This document shows positions 6,512 through 14,578 of a stretch of 64,000 bases of DNA, piece by piece. How positions within the stretch are numbered: the first letter of the stretch is position 1; each line of letters begins with the position of its first letter. The notes below the pieces were generated by a model. That model ran no database searches, was not told the DNA's origin, and saw only the letters and a program-made list of their open reading frames with translations. The position numbers and the translations under genes are program-made. Source of the DNA: Cupriavidus pauculus (GTDB taxonomy: Bacteria; Pseudomonadota; Gammaproteobacteria; Burkholderiales; Burkholderiaceae); assembly GCF_022179805.1 (NCBI RefSeq), contig NZ_BPUO01000006.1, positions 248,001 through 312,000 on the forward strand, written 5' to 3'.

Positions 6512-7540
6512 TCAGGCGGCCTCGAGGAGGTCCGGGCGCAGGTGCGAACGCGCCTCGACGAAAAGTGCGTCGACATCCGCGCGGGTGCGCGCGGCGTTCA
6601 TCCGGCGCGCGTCGGACAGCACGCGGCGCCAGCCACGGCCGCCGTAGACGCCACGGTGCAAACCGAGCATATGGCGCGTGGCCGCGCCCATATATCCCCC
6701 CCGCTCCACCATTTCCCCGATATACGCCTGCATGGCAAGCTCCGCGTCTTCTCGTGACGGGATTGCCGTTTCGGCACCGTAAAAACGGGTATCCATTTCC
6801 GCCAGGATATAGGGGTCGTGATAAGCCTGACGCCCGATCATCACGCCATCGACGTGGCGCAAATGCTCTTCCATTTCGTCGTACGAAACGATCCCGCCGT
6901 TAATCAGGATTTCCAGTGAGGGGAATTCCTTTTTCAACTGATAGGCAACTTCATAACGGAGCGGCGGAATCTCGCGATTTTCTTTCGGGCTCAAACCCTT
7001 GAGAATCGCGTTTCGCGCATGCACGATAAATGTTTCGCACCCGGCCTCGGCGATCGTGCCGACGAAATCGCGCACGAAGTCGTAATGCTCGATGGTATCG
7101 ATGCCGATCCGATGCTTGACGGTCACCGGCACGGAAACCACGTCGCGCATCGCCTTCACGCAATCGGCTACCAGTTGCGGTTCGGCCATCAGGCACGCGC
7201 CAAATGCACCGCGCTGCACCCGCTCGGATGGGCAGCCGCAATTCAGATTGATTTCCTTGTAGCCCCACTGCTCGCCCAGCTTCGCGGCCTGCGCCAGATC
7301 GGCCGGCTCGCTACCGCCCAACTGTAGTGCCACGGGCTGCTCCGCCGCAGCGAAATCCAGATGCCGCGCCACATCGCCATGCAGCAGCGCGCCCGTCGTC
7401 ACCATCTCGGTATAAAGCCAGGTGTGCCGGCTCAGCGAGCGGTGAAACGCGCGACAATTTCGGTCAGTCCAGTCCATCATGGGGGCCACGGAGATGCGCC
7501 GGGCGTTGATGGGTGCGGGTTTAGCGTGCAAGTCAGTCAT
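6512..7540 (-). CDS. dusA: tRNA-dihydrouridine(20/20a) synthase DusA
   Basis: Flavin enzyme that reduces U20/U20a of tRNA. It has 342 residues. The TIM-barrel N-terminus ISVAPMMDWTDRNCRAFHR, the active-site loop EINLNCGCPSERVQRGAFGACLM (Cys in NCGCPS), KHRIGID and the DusA-specific HARNAILKGLSPKENREIPPL stretch, split across residues 180-205, separate it from DusB and DusC. The C-terminal helical tRNA-binding domain (HMLGLHRGVYGGRGWRRVLSD) is complete. The 5' end of dusA is a known integration site for mobile elements in other proteobacteria; here the gene is intact and no integrase is adjacent. Confidence 0.95.
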   Translation of the reverse strand: MTDLHAKPAPINARRISVAPMMDWTDRNCRAFHRSLSRHTWLYTEMVTTGALLHGDVARHLDFAAAEQPVALQLGGSEPADLAQAAKLGEQWGYKEINLNCGCPSERVQRGAFGACLMAEPQLVADCVKAMRDVVSVPVTVKHRIGIDTIEHYDFVRDFVGTIAEAGCETFIVHARNAILKGLSPKENREIPPLRYEVAYQLKKEFPSLEILINGGIVSYDEMEEHLRHVDGVMIGRQAYHDPYILAEMDTRFYGAETAIPSREDAELAMQAYIGEMVERGGYMGAATRHMLGLHRGVYGGRGWRRVLSDARRMNAARTRADVDALFVEARSHLRPDLLEAA

Positions 7541-7683
7541 GTTCTGCCGAATCGGCCATGCCGATTCCTACCTCGAATTTCCAAAGCTGCACCTGAGGCA
7601 TCAACACGCCATGCGCGACGCCAGCCAGGAAGCTCGCGGAGTTTACCATTCGCGGGCTTTTCCAGCGGGAGCGCCAACAATGG

Positions 7684-7709
7684 AAACGGCGCCCGCAGGC
7701 GCCGTTTTT
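7684..7709. terminator. Hairpin terminator between dusA and the small membrane peptide
   Basis: AAACGGCGCC (7684-7693) and GGCGCCGTTT (7698-7707) form a perfect 10-bp stem with a CGCA loop; Ts continue on the plus strand, and the minus-strand side ends TTTCC. It most likely ends the 7733-7807 transcript, since no plus-strand gene precedes it. Confidence 0.65.
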
Positions 7710-7732
7710 CTCTTGCGTTGACTGCACACACC

Positions 7733-7807
7733 TTAGTGCATGAACAGCCAGATCAGGACCAGGACGAAGGCCGGTACTCCGAGCAGCCAGGCGACGATAT
7801 ACGGCAT
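7733..7807 (-). CDS. 24-residue single-span membrane peptide
   Basis: An ATG at 7807 follows a near-perfect Shine-Dalgarno (AAGGAGG, 7 nt away). The 24 residues begin MPYIVAWLLGVPAFV and end VLIWLFMH; almost the whole chain is hydrophobic, so it would span the inner membrane once, with only Met-Pro and Met-His at the ends. Similar tiny hydrophobic peptides are known in proteobacteria, but I do not recognise a named family. A terminator follows. The Shine-Dalgarno lies inside a perfect 10-bp inverted repeat (7814-7860), suggesting control of translation or transcription. The strength of the ribosome-binding site is the main reason for calling it real. Confidence 0.7.
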   Translation of the reverse strand: MPYIVAWLLGVPAFVLVLIWLFMH

Positions 7808-7813
7808 GGTGTT

Positions 7814-7860
7814 CCTCCTTTCTGAGATGTGACGACCATGCATCCACTATAGAAAGGAGG
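7814..7860 (-). promoter_or_regulatory. Inverted repeat that can hide the Shine-Dalgarno of the membrane peptide
   Basis: CCTCCTTTCT (7814-7823) and AGAAAGGAGG (7851-7860) are exact reverse complements, 27 nt apart. On the minus-strand RNA the downstream arm contains the AAGGAGG ribosome-binding site. A TATAGT element sits just inside the upstream arm (7848-7853) and could be a -10 box; if so, the transcript would start after the anti-Shine-Dalgarno arm and the repeat would act at DNA level. Confidence 0.55.
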
Positions 7861-7946
7861 GGTCTCGGCCGGTGTCGGGTCGCTTCCGCTTCGCCTTGTA
7901 GGACAGGGCTTACCAGCGTTTGATCCGGCTTGCGCGCCGGGGTGCT

Positions 7947-8510
7947 TTACCGGCTGGCGGCGTTGCGGTCGACCCAGGCGGCAAACGTCGTCAGGTACTT
8001 GCTCAGGAAGCCACGGGTGGAATCATTGGCAATGGCGCCCTGCTCGTCGAAGAGCTTGTCGGCCCCGCTGAGATACGCCTCGGGCTGCTGCAGAACCGGG
8101 ATGTTCAGGAATACCAGCGACTGGCGCAAATGGTGATTGGCACCGAAACCGCCGATATTGCCCGGCGAGGCACTGATCACCCCGCCCGGCTTGCCGTCCC
8201 AGGCGCTCTGGCCGTAGGGGCGCGAACCGATGTCGATGGCGTTCTTCAGCACGCCGGGCACCGAACGGTTGTATTCGGGCGTGATGAAGAGCACGGCGTC
8301 GGCACGACGGATGCGGTCGCGGAATGCCTTCCACTCGGCCGGCGGGTTTTCGTCGTCGTCCTGGTTGTAGTGCGACAACTGGCGAATCTCGACGATGTCG
8401 AGCTTCAGTTGCGGCGGCGCCAGCGCGGCCAGGGCCTTGGCCAGTTTCAGGTTCACGGATTCCTTGCGCAGGCTTCCCACCAGTACGGCGACATCACGAG
8501 GATTGCTCAT
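7947..8510 (-). CDS. NAD(P)H-dependent FMN reductase (ChrR/YieF-like)
   Basis: Flavodoxin-fold reductase of the NADPH-dependent FMN reductase family, whose members reduce quinones, chromate or azo compounds. From the ATG at 8510 it has 187 residues. AAAGGAACCGTA before this ATG is the ribosome-binding site; the earlier in-frame ATG at 8525 lies inside it. Motifs: VLVGSLRKESVNLKLAKAL (phosphate-binding loop, about residues 9-27), LFITPEYNRSVPGVLKNAID (the family LxxTPEYNxSxPGxLKNxID signature) and SASPGNIGGFGANHHLRQ. Monocistronic. Substrate cannot be read from sequence. Confidence 0.88.
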   Translation of the reverse strand: MSNPRDVAVLVGSLRKESVNLKLAKALAALAPPQLKLDIVEIRQLSHYNQDDDENPPAEWKAFRDRIRRADAVLFITPEYNRSVPGVLKNAIDIGSRPYGQSAWDGKPGGVISASPGNIGGFGANHHLRQSLVFLNIPVLQQPEAYLSGADKLFDEQGAIANDSTRGFLSKYLTTFAAWVDRNAASR

Positions 8511-8618
8511 TACGGTTCCTTTCACTGTTCACGTGTTGGAAGTGAAGCGAAGGCCGGCCCGGCGTGGGGCCAGTCCAGCTGACACTCTACTCGACTTGGC
8601 CCGCGCCTGCCCCGCAAG

Positions 8619-9701
8619 CTAGCTGCCCAGGCCCGCCAGCGGATGCGCCTCGTGCCGCCACTTGCCGTCGAAGAACGCGCGCACACGAGCCAGGGTCACT
8701 TCGTCCAGCCGGGCCGGGTTCCACTTCGGTTGGTGATCCTTGTCGATGACCAGCGCGCGGATGCCTTCGATGCCGTCGCCATGGCGGAACACGTCGTGCA
8801 TCATGTCCAGCTCCATGCGCAGCTCGTCTTCCAGCGACATCGTGCGGGCACGGCGGATCTGTTCGAGTGTCACGCACAGCATCAGCGGCGAACGGCTGCG
8901 CAGCGTAGCGGCGGTCTGCGCGGCCCAGTCGCCGGCGGTGTCGCTGATGGCGTGCAGGATGTCCTGCGCCGTGGCCTTTGCGAACATCTCGTCGATCAGC
9001 GACGCCTGGCGCGCCAGATTGCTTTCCTGCGGCACGCAGGCGTCCGCATGCTGGCGCGTGAAGGTGGCGATGTGCGCCAGCACGGCGTCGCTGCCCTGGA
9101 AGGCGTTGGCTTGCAGCGAGGCCACCAGTTCGGCGACGGCATTCGACGGCAGGTAGGCATCGGCCAGCTTTGCGAACAGCGCATCGGCCGCGTGGATCAC
9201 GGCACCGGTCAAACCCAGGTACTCGCCGATGCGGCCCTGCGTGCGCGCCAGGAACCAGCCGCCGCCCACATCGGGAAACAGGCCGATATTGGTTTCCGGC
9301 ATGGCCATCTTCGTGCGGTCCGTGACGATGCGCAGCCGGGCGCCCTGCGAGATACCCATGCCGCCACCCATGACCACACCGTCCATCAGGGCGATGTAGG
9401 GCTTGGCGTAACGGTGAATCAGGTGGTTGAGCGCGTATTCCTCGACAAAGAACTGGTCGAGCAGCGGATCGTTGGCATGAAACGCCTGGTGGAACCAGCG
9501 GATGTCACCACCCGCGCAGAACGCCTTGCCGCCGGCGCCGGCCACCACCACGGCGTGCACCGCCGGATCGGATTCCCAGCGGTGCAACGCATCGGTCATC
9601 GCGCGAATCATGTCGAGCGACAGCGCGTTCAGGGCCTGCGGCCGGGTCAGCGTCAGATATGCCACACCGCCCTGCACCGAGGTCGATACAAACTCCGTCA
9701 T
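8619..9701 (-). CDS. 3-hydroxyisobutyryl-CoA hydrolase / enoyl-CoA hydratase family
   Basis: Crotonase-fold enzyme. The 360-residue length (starting MTEFVSTSVQGG after GGAGACGGAA) and the C-terminal extension fit 3-hydroxyisobutyryl-CoA hydrolase of valine breakdown rather than the 260-residue hydratases. The oxyanion-hole region reads AGGKAFCAGGDIRWFHQ and GVVMGGGMGISQGARLRIVT; the catalytic segment MPETNIGLFPDVGGGWFLAR has the Glu and Asp typical of the hydrolase. The C-terminus EGIRALVIDKDHQPKWNPA is diagnostic. It stands alone, not with other valine genes, so the physiological substrate is inferred. Confidence 0.88.
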   Translation of the reverse strand: MTEFVSTSVQGGVAYLTLTRPQALNALSLDMIRAMTDALHRWESDPAVHAVVVAGAGGKAFCAGGDIRWFHQAFHANDPLLDQFFVEEYALNHLIHRYAKPYIALMDGVVMGGGMGISQGARLRIVTDRTKMAMPETNIGLFPDVGGGWFLARTQGRIGEYLGLTGAVIHAADALFAKLADAYLPSNAVAELVASLQANAFQGSDAVLAHIATFTRQHADACVPQESNLARQASLIDEMFAKATAQDILHAISDTAGDWAAQTAATLRSRSPLMLCVTLEQIRRARTMSLEDELRMELDMMHDVFRHGDGIEGIRALVIDKDHQPKWNPARLDEVTLARVRAFFDGKWRHEAHPLAGLGS

Positions 9702-9816
9702 TTCCGTCTCCATTCTTGTAGCCGGCAATTTTACGCCAGCTACCTTGCCCGGATTCGATGACGGCGTCTTTTCAGAATCGGCTCAAGCCCGCGCCGCGTA
9801 CCCTCACGCGCTCATG

Positions 9817-11385
9817 TCACGCCAGGCGGAACGCCGACATCAGGCCGGTCAGACGCTGCGCCTGGTCTTCGAGCGACCCGGCTGCTGCTGCAGCTTCCTC
9901 CACCAGTGCCGCGTTCTGCTGGGTCATGCCGTCCATGTGCGAGACCGCCACGTTCACCTGCTCGATGCCGCGCGACTGCTCGTCCGATGCCGAGCTGATG
10001 CCGCCCACGATGTCGCTGACCCGGCGCACCGCGTTGACGATGTCCTGCATGGCCCGCTCGGCATCGTCCACCAGCGACGTCCCATCGCGCACGTTCGATA
10101 CTGATTTGCCGATCAGCGCGCGGATCTCCTTCGAAGCCGCGGCGCACCGTTGCGACAGGTCGCGCACGTCGCCCGCCACTACCGCGAAACCGCGTCCGTG
10201 CTCGCCGGCCCGCGCAGCTTCCACGGCGGCATTCAGCGCCAGGATATTGGTCTGGAACGCGATCTTCTCGATCACCTCGATGATGTCGACCACCTTGTTC
10301 GCGCCGGTGTCGATCTGCTGCATCGTGCTCTGCACGCGCGACACGGCCTCGCTGCCGGTCTCGGCCAGCCGGCGGGCATCCACGGCAAGCGTACTGGCCT
10401 CGCGCGCGCTGTCCGCGTTGTGGCGCACCGTACTGGTCAGTTCCTCCATGCTCGACGCGGTCTCTTCCAGCGAAGCGGCCTGCTGCTCGGTACGTTGCGA
10501 CAGGTTGGCATTGCCGCTGGCGATCTGCTGGCTGGCCGCCGCGATGGAATCGGCACCGCTGCGCACCTCGCCCACCATATCGGCCAGCCGCGCCTGCATA
10601 CGGCCCAGCATGCCGAGCATGCGGCTGGTTTCGCTGCGCGCGTGCTCGTCGGCCGCCACGTCCGCGTCGCGAATGACGGAAATACTCAGGTCGCCGTCGG
10701 CCATGCGCGCAAAGCGGGCAATCGCCACATCGAGCGGCTTGACGATCGATGCGCGCAGGCGCCACGCCACCACGGTGCTGAACACCAGCCCGAGCACCAG
10801 CACGCCGATGGACACCGTCAGCAGGCGGTCGTAGCGGTCTTGCGAGCTTTCGTAGACGGCCTTGGCGCTTTCCACCTGCAGGCGTCCCAGTTCGGTGTTG
10901 ACGGCCGTGAACTGGATATCGAGCTTGGGGATGGTCTCCATGACGGCCGTCATCATGGCGTCGCGGTTACCGGCGTGGAGCGCGGCGATCATCGGCGCCA
11001 CGCCGTCCCGGAACAACGCCTTGCGCTTGTCCGACACGTTCTCGGTGGCGCGCGTCTGTTCCTCCGTGCGCGGGATGGCCAGGTACGATTGCCACGCGGC
11101 ATCGGACTGGCGCGCGAAGTCCTGCGCCGTGGCGGCGCGGGCCTTGGCATCGGCCGCGTCGGTGGCAAAGGCGGCCTGGTCCAGCAGCACGCGCACGAGC
11201 AACTGGTTCGAGCGGGCTTCGGCCAGATGGGTAGCCGCCGACAATTGCTGCTGATAGATCTGGCGCGTGGCATCGTTGCTGCGCGACATGCCGATCCAGC
11301 CGACGACACCGACAATCAACAGCAACAAGTTTGTGACAATCGTGAGGAGCCACAAACGGGCTCCAATCGTAGTGTTGCGAAACAT
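9817..11385 (-). CDS. Methyl-accepting chemotaxis protein
   Basis: Transmembrane chemoreceptor signalling to CheA/CheW. It has 522 residues: a first membrane helix (about 10-32), a four-helix-bundle periplasmic sensor (about 35-190), a second membrane helix (about 192-212), a HAMP domain (about 214-268) and the long cytoplasmic coiled coil. The conserved hairpin tip is IAFQTNILALNAAVEAARAGEHGRGFAVV; methylation-helix segments rich in Q/E-E-T-A-S-S flank it. The C-terminus ends LMSAFRLA, with no CheR-binding pentapeptide. No chemotaxis genes adjoin, so it is an orphan receptor. GGAGAGAC is its ribosome-binding site. Two mutually exclusive hairpins lie just upstream. Ligand unknown. Confidence 0.95.
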   Translation of the reverse strand: MFRNTTIGARLWLLTIVTNLLLLIVGVVGWIGMSRSNDATRQIYQQQLSAATHLAEARSNQLLVRVLLDQAAFATDAADAKARAATAQDFARQSDAAWQSYLAIPRTEEQTRATENVSDKRKALFRDGVAPMIAALHAGNRDAMMTAVMETIPKLDIQFTAVNTELGRLQVESAKAVYESSQDRYDRLLTVSIGVLVLGLVFSTVVAWRLRASIVKPLDVAIARFARMADGDLSISVIRDADVAADEHARSETSRMLGMLGRMQARLADMVGEVRSGADSIAAASQQIASGNANLSQRTEQQAASLEETASSMEELTSTVRHNADSAREASTLAVDARRLAETGSEAVSRVQSTMQQIDTGANKVVDIIEVIEKIAFQTNILALNAAVEAARAGEHGRGFAVVAGDVRDLSQRCAAASKEIRALIGKSVSNVRDGTSLVDDAERAMQDIVNAVRRVSDIVGGISSASDEQSRGIEQVNVAVSHMDGMTQQNAALVEEAAAAAGSLEDQAQRLTGLMSAFRLA

Positions 11386-11408
11386 GGGGGCAGTCTCTCC
11401 GTAACGTG

Positions 11409-11451
11409 AAAAACGGCCACTCCTCCATGGCCGTCAATCTCATTTGACGGC
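11409..11451 (-). promoter_or_regulatory. Possible attenuator leader of the chemoreceptor gene
   Basis: Two stems compete on the minus-strand RNA. The upstream one pairs 11444-11451 (TTGACGGC) with 11430-11437 (GCCGTCAA). The downstream one pairs 11428-11434 (TGGCCGT) with 11413-11419 (ACGGCCA) and is followed by UUUUU (11409-11413), so it looks like an intrinsic terminator. They share 11430-11434 and cannot form together. This is the layout of a terminator/antiterminator switch; I do not recognise a known riboswitch class upstream. Confidence 0.4.
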
Positions 11452-11592
11452 ATGCCTGAACACGGACTTGATTGCCTTGCGGTGATAGTCAGTCCTTCGT
11501 TTTTGTGATGAAACGCCCGGCGCGCAGCATGCTTCACTTGGTCGACCTGGCGCGCGTATGGAGGAAATCCTCAGTGTGATTTCCGCATAAAT

Positions 11593-12516
11593 GTGCACAC
11601 TTGCGGGATGACACCAACCGCCCCCGCCTCCGCAGGTTTCGACCCCGGCTTGATCCTGATGGCCTTTGCGCCCGTCTTCCTGCTGACGATCGGCTGGGAG
11701 GCCTGGTACTGGCGCAGGCGCGCCCCGTCGATCTACAGCTGGCGCGACACACTATCGAACGCCACGCTGGCGCTGATGCACCAGGCGTCGGACGCCTTCT
11801 TCCTCTGGCTGATGATCCGCACGGTCTACACGTGGGGTTACATGCATGGCCTGCGCGCGGTGCCCGAGACCTGGTGGTCGTTCGCGCTGCTACTGCTGCT
11901 GCAGGACTTTCTCTACTACTGGTTTCATCGGGCCAGCCATCGCGTGCGCTGGATGTGGGCGTCGCACGTGGCGCACCACTCGTCGGAAGGCATGAACTTC
12001 TCCACCGCGTTCCGCCAGAGCCTGACCTATCCGATCTCCGGCATGTGGATCTTCTGGATACCGCTGGCGTGGATCGGATTTACGCCAGACTGGGTGATCC
12101 TGGCCGTGGGGCTGAACCTGGCGTTCCAGTTCTTCGTCCACACGCGGCTGGGCCGGCGCTGGCCTGTGGTCGAATTGCTAGTCAACACGCCGAGCGTGCA
12201 TCGCGTGCACCACGCGAAGAATCCGCAGTACATCGATCGCAACTACGCCGGTGTGCTGACCATCTGGGACCGGATGCTCGGGACGTTCGTGCCGGAGGCG
12301 GAGGCGCCGCAGTACGGCATCACGCGCCAGATCCGCACGCACAATCCGCTCACGCTGACGTTTCACGAATGGCGCGACATGTTTGCCGATGCCTGGCGCG
12401 ACCGGGATTTGCGGTATTTGTGGAAGCCGCCGGAGTGGCGGAGTCCGCGGGCTGTGTCGGCCCTCTCCCCCGGCCCCGCTGCCGGAAGAGCGGAGCAGCA
12501 AACCGAAGGGGCATAA
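11593..12516 (+). CDS. Sterol desaturase / fatty-acid hydroxylase family membrane protein
   Basis: Di-iron membrane oxygenase of the fatty-acid hydroxylase superfamily. About four membrane helices (first at about 18-36) surround the histidine clusters FHRASHR, HVAHHSSEGMN and VHRVHHAKN, which supply the metal ligands. The substrate is unknown. Two starts are possible: 11593, or ATG 11608 (MTPTAPASAG); neither has a clear ribosome-binding site. The last 20 residues, after WRSPRAVS, are read from a REP-like repeat (see 12463), so the natural C-terminus may have been altered. A second family member lies at 62314-63309. A bidirectional terminator follows. Confidence 0.88.
   Translation: MHTCGMTPTAPASAGFDPGLILMAFAPVFLLTIGWEAWYWRRRAPSIYSWRDTLSNATLALMHQASDAFFLWLMIRTVYTWGYMHGLRAVPETWWSFALLLLLQDFLYYWFHRASHRVRWMWASHVAHHSSEGMNFSTAFRQSLTYPISGMWIFWIPLAWIGFTPDWVILAVGLNLAFQFFVHTRLGRRWPVVELLVNTPSVHRVHHAKNPQYIDRNYAGVLTIWDRMLGTFVPEAEAPQYGITRQIRTHNPLTLTFHEWRDMFADAWRDRDLRYLWKPPEWRSPRAVSALSPGPAAGRAEQQTEGA
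12463..12515. repeat. Degenerate REP-like repeat at the end of the hydroxylase gene
   Basis: CCCTCTCCCCCGGCCCC followed by a broken stem and then AAACCGAAGGGG matches the layout of the repeat at 60484-60540 (CCCCTCTCCCCCGGCCCC ... AAAACCGAGGG). The inverted-repeat core is degraded here. It encodes the last residues of the upstream protein. Confidence 0.6.
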
Positions 12517-12547
12517 AAAAACCGCGCCACATGGGCGCGGTTTTTTT
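12514..12547. terminator. Bidirectional terminator between convergent genes
   Basis: ACCGCGCC (12521-12528) pairs with GGCGCGGT (12534-12541); A-run before and seven Ts after. It serves the hydroxylase gene and bipA. Confidence 0.88.
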
Positions 12548-12564
12548 GTCCGACCGAAGCCGGA

Positions 12565-14385
12565 TCAGTTCGCGTCGCGCGAAGCACGCTTGCGCTCGTG
12601 CTCCTTCAGGTGACGCTTGCGCAGACGGATGCTCTTCGGCGTGATTTCCACCAGCTCGTCGTCGGCGATGAATTCCACCGCGTATTCCAGCGACATCTGG
12701 ATCGGCGGCACCAGGCGCACCGCTTCGTCGGTACCCGACGCGCGCACGTTGGTCAGCTGCTTGCCCTTGATCGGGTTCACGACCAGGTCGTTGTCGCGGC
12801 TGTGGATACCGATGATCATGCCTTCGTACAGCGCATCGCCCGGCTTCACGAACATGCGGCCGCGATCCTGCAGCTTCCACAGTGCGTAGGCCACGGCGTC
12901 GCCGTCGTCCTGCGAGATCAGCACGCCGTTGTGGCGCTCACCCAGGCCGCCTTCGCGCAGCGGCGCGTAGTCGTCGAAGATGTGGCTGATCAGGCCGGTG
13001 CCGCGCGTCAGCGTCAGGAATTCACCCTGGAAGCCGATCAGGCCACGTGCCGGAATGCGGTACTCCAGGCGGGTACGGCCCTTGCCGTCCGATGCCATGT
13101 CCAGCAGTTCGCCCTTGCGGCGGCCCAGTTCTTCCATGACCGCGCCCTGGTGACCGTCTTCAACGTCGACGGTCAGCAGTTCGAACGGCTCGTGCTTCAC
13201 GCCGTCGATTTCCTTGAACACCACGCGCGGACGCGACACGGCCAGCTCGTAGCCTTCACGGCGCATGTTTTCCAGCAGAATCGTCAGGTGCAGTTCGCCA
13301 CGGCCCGAGACTTCGAAAATGGTGTCGTCGCCGGTATCGGCCACGCGCAGCGCCACGTTCGACTTCAGCTCACGGTCCAGACGCTCGCGCAGCTGGCGGC
13401 TCGTCACGAACTTGCCTTCACGGCCGGCCAGCGGCGACGTGTTGACGCAGAAGTTCATCGTCAGCGTGGGCTCGTCCACCTTCAGCATCGGCAGCGCGTC
13501 CGGGGCGTCCGGGGCGCACACGGTGCAGCCGATGCCCAGTTCTTCGATACCGTTGATCAGCACGATGTCGCCGGCTTCGGCTTCGGCCACGATCTCGCGC
13601 TCCAGGCCGCTGAACTTCAGCACCTGGTTGATACGGCCCTTGATCGGGTTGCCTTCCGGACCGAACTTGACCACCACGTCCTGCAGCGGCTTGGCGCGGC
13701 CACGCGAGATGCGGCCCACGCCGATCTTGCCGACGTAGCTCGAGTAGTCCAGCGAGATGATCTGCATCTGCAGGGGACCATCCGGATCGTCGTTACGCAC
13801 CGGCACCTTGTTCAGCACGGTTTCGAACAGCGGCTTCATGTCGCCTTCGCGCACGTCTTCGGTCAGGCCGGCGTAGCCGTTCAGGCCCGAGGCGTAGATC
13901 ACGGAGAAGTCGAGCTGCTCGTCGTTGGCGCCCAGCTTGTCGAACAGGTCGAACGTCTGGTTGATCACCCAGTCCGGACGTGCACCCGGGCGGTCGACCT
14001 TGTTGATCACGACGATCGGCTTCAGGCCCAGGGCCAGTGCCTTGCGCGTCACGAAACGCGTTTGCGGCATCGGGCCTTCCACGGCGTCCACCAGCAGCAG
14101 CACGCCGTCGACCATCGACAGCACGCGTTCCACTTCACCGCCAAAGTCGGCGTGGCCCGGGGTATCGACGATGTTGATGTGCGTGCCGTTGTACTCGACG
14201 GCACAGTTCTTCGCGAGGATGGTGATCCCGCGTTCCTTTTCCAGGTCATTCGAATCCATCACGCGTTCAGCAATCTGCTGATTGTCACGGAAGGTGCCTG
14301 CCTGGCGCAGGAGTTGGTCGACCAGAGTGGTCTTGCCATGATCGACGTGAGCGATGATGGCGATATTACGGATGGCGCGGGTCAT
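12565..14385 (-). CDS. bipA: Ribosome-associated GTPase BipA/TypA
   Basis: Translational GTPase involved in ribosome assembly and stress adaptation. Starting at [21 protein letters not shown] gives 606 residues, the usual length; AGGGGACG precedes this ATG, and the frame upstream to 14598 is non-coding and overlaps the divergent marR promoter. G1 is [10 protein letters not shown]2 region KERGITI, G3 [10 protein letters not shown] and G4 [10 protein letters not shown]-Tu-like domain II, domain III ([20 protein letters not shown]) and the BipA-specific C-terminal domain ([20 protein letters not shown]) are all present. Confidence 0.97.
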   Translation of the reverse strand: MTRAIRNIAIIAHVDHGKTTLVDQLLRQAGTFRDNQQIAERVMDSNDLEKERGITILAKNCAVEYNGTHINIVDTPGHADFGGEVERVLSMVDGVLLLVDAVEGPMPQTRFVTRKALALGLKPIVVINKVDRPGARPDWVINQTFDLFDKLGANDEQLDFSVIYASGLNGYAGLTEDVREGDMKPLFETVLNKVPVRNDDPDGPLQMQIISLDYSSYVGKIGVGRISRGRAKPLQDVVVKFGPEGNPIKGRINQVLKFSGLEREIVAEAEAGDIVLINGIEELGIGCTVCAPDAPDALPMLKVDEPTLTMNFCVNTSPLAGREGKFVTSRQLRERLDRELKSNVALRVADTGDDTIFEVSGRGELHLTILLENMRREGYELAVSRPRVVFKEIDGVKHEPFELLTVDVEDGHQGAVMEELGRRKGELLDMASDGKGRTRLEYRIPARGLIGFQGEFLTLTRGTGLISHIFDDYAPLREGGLGERHNGVLISQDDGDAVAYALWKLQDRGRMFVKPGDALYEGMIIGIHSRDNDLVVNPIKGKQLTNVRASGTDEAVRLVPPIQMSLEYAVEFIADDELVEITPKSIRLRKRHLKEHERKRASRDAN

Positions 14386-14520
14386 TCGGCGTCCCCTGAA
14401 GGCGGAGCTATCGGAAAAATTAACCCGACATTCTAGCATGTTGCAGCGCAGAACACTCTGTCGCTGTTCAGCATAGACCAGGAAACTCATTGCGGTTTGC
14501 GCAATGGCGAATTGCGGTAC

Positions 14521-14561
14521 TTGCCGATCACTTGTCACATGCTTATATTTGCCCAGGCAAA
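14521..14561 (+). promoter_or_regulatory. Promoter and palindromic operator of the MarR-efflux operon
   Basis: TTGCCG (14521-14526) and TATATT (14544-14549) are exactly 17 nt apart. A palindrome TTTGCC-CA-GGCAAA (14548-14561) overlaps the -10 element and start site, as expected for repression by the MarR protein encoded 18 nt downstream. A wider repeat CTTGTCA (14531-14537)/TGACAAG (14570-14576) encloses it. Confidence 0.65.
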
Positions 14562-14578
14562 GATTGCAATGACAAGAG

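Noticed and set aside
6512-7560. Integrated element at the dusA 5' end
   Set aside because: dusA is intact with its normal N-terminus, and no integrase or direct repeat is seen beside it.
11452-11592. c-di-GMP-type riboswitch before the chemoreceptor gene
   Set aside because: A short CACCGCAAGGC stretch recalls part of that aptamer, but the other conserved blocks are missing. Only the expression-platform-like hairpins are reported.
12598-14436. 612-codon plus-strand frame opposite bipA
   Set aside because: Antisense shadow of a fully conserved GTPase; the translation has no recognisable motif.
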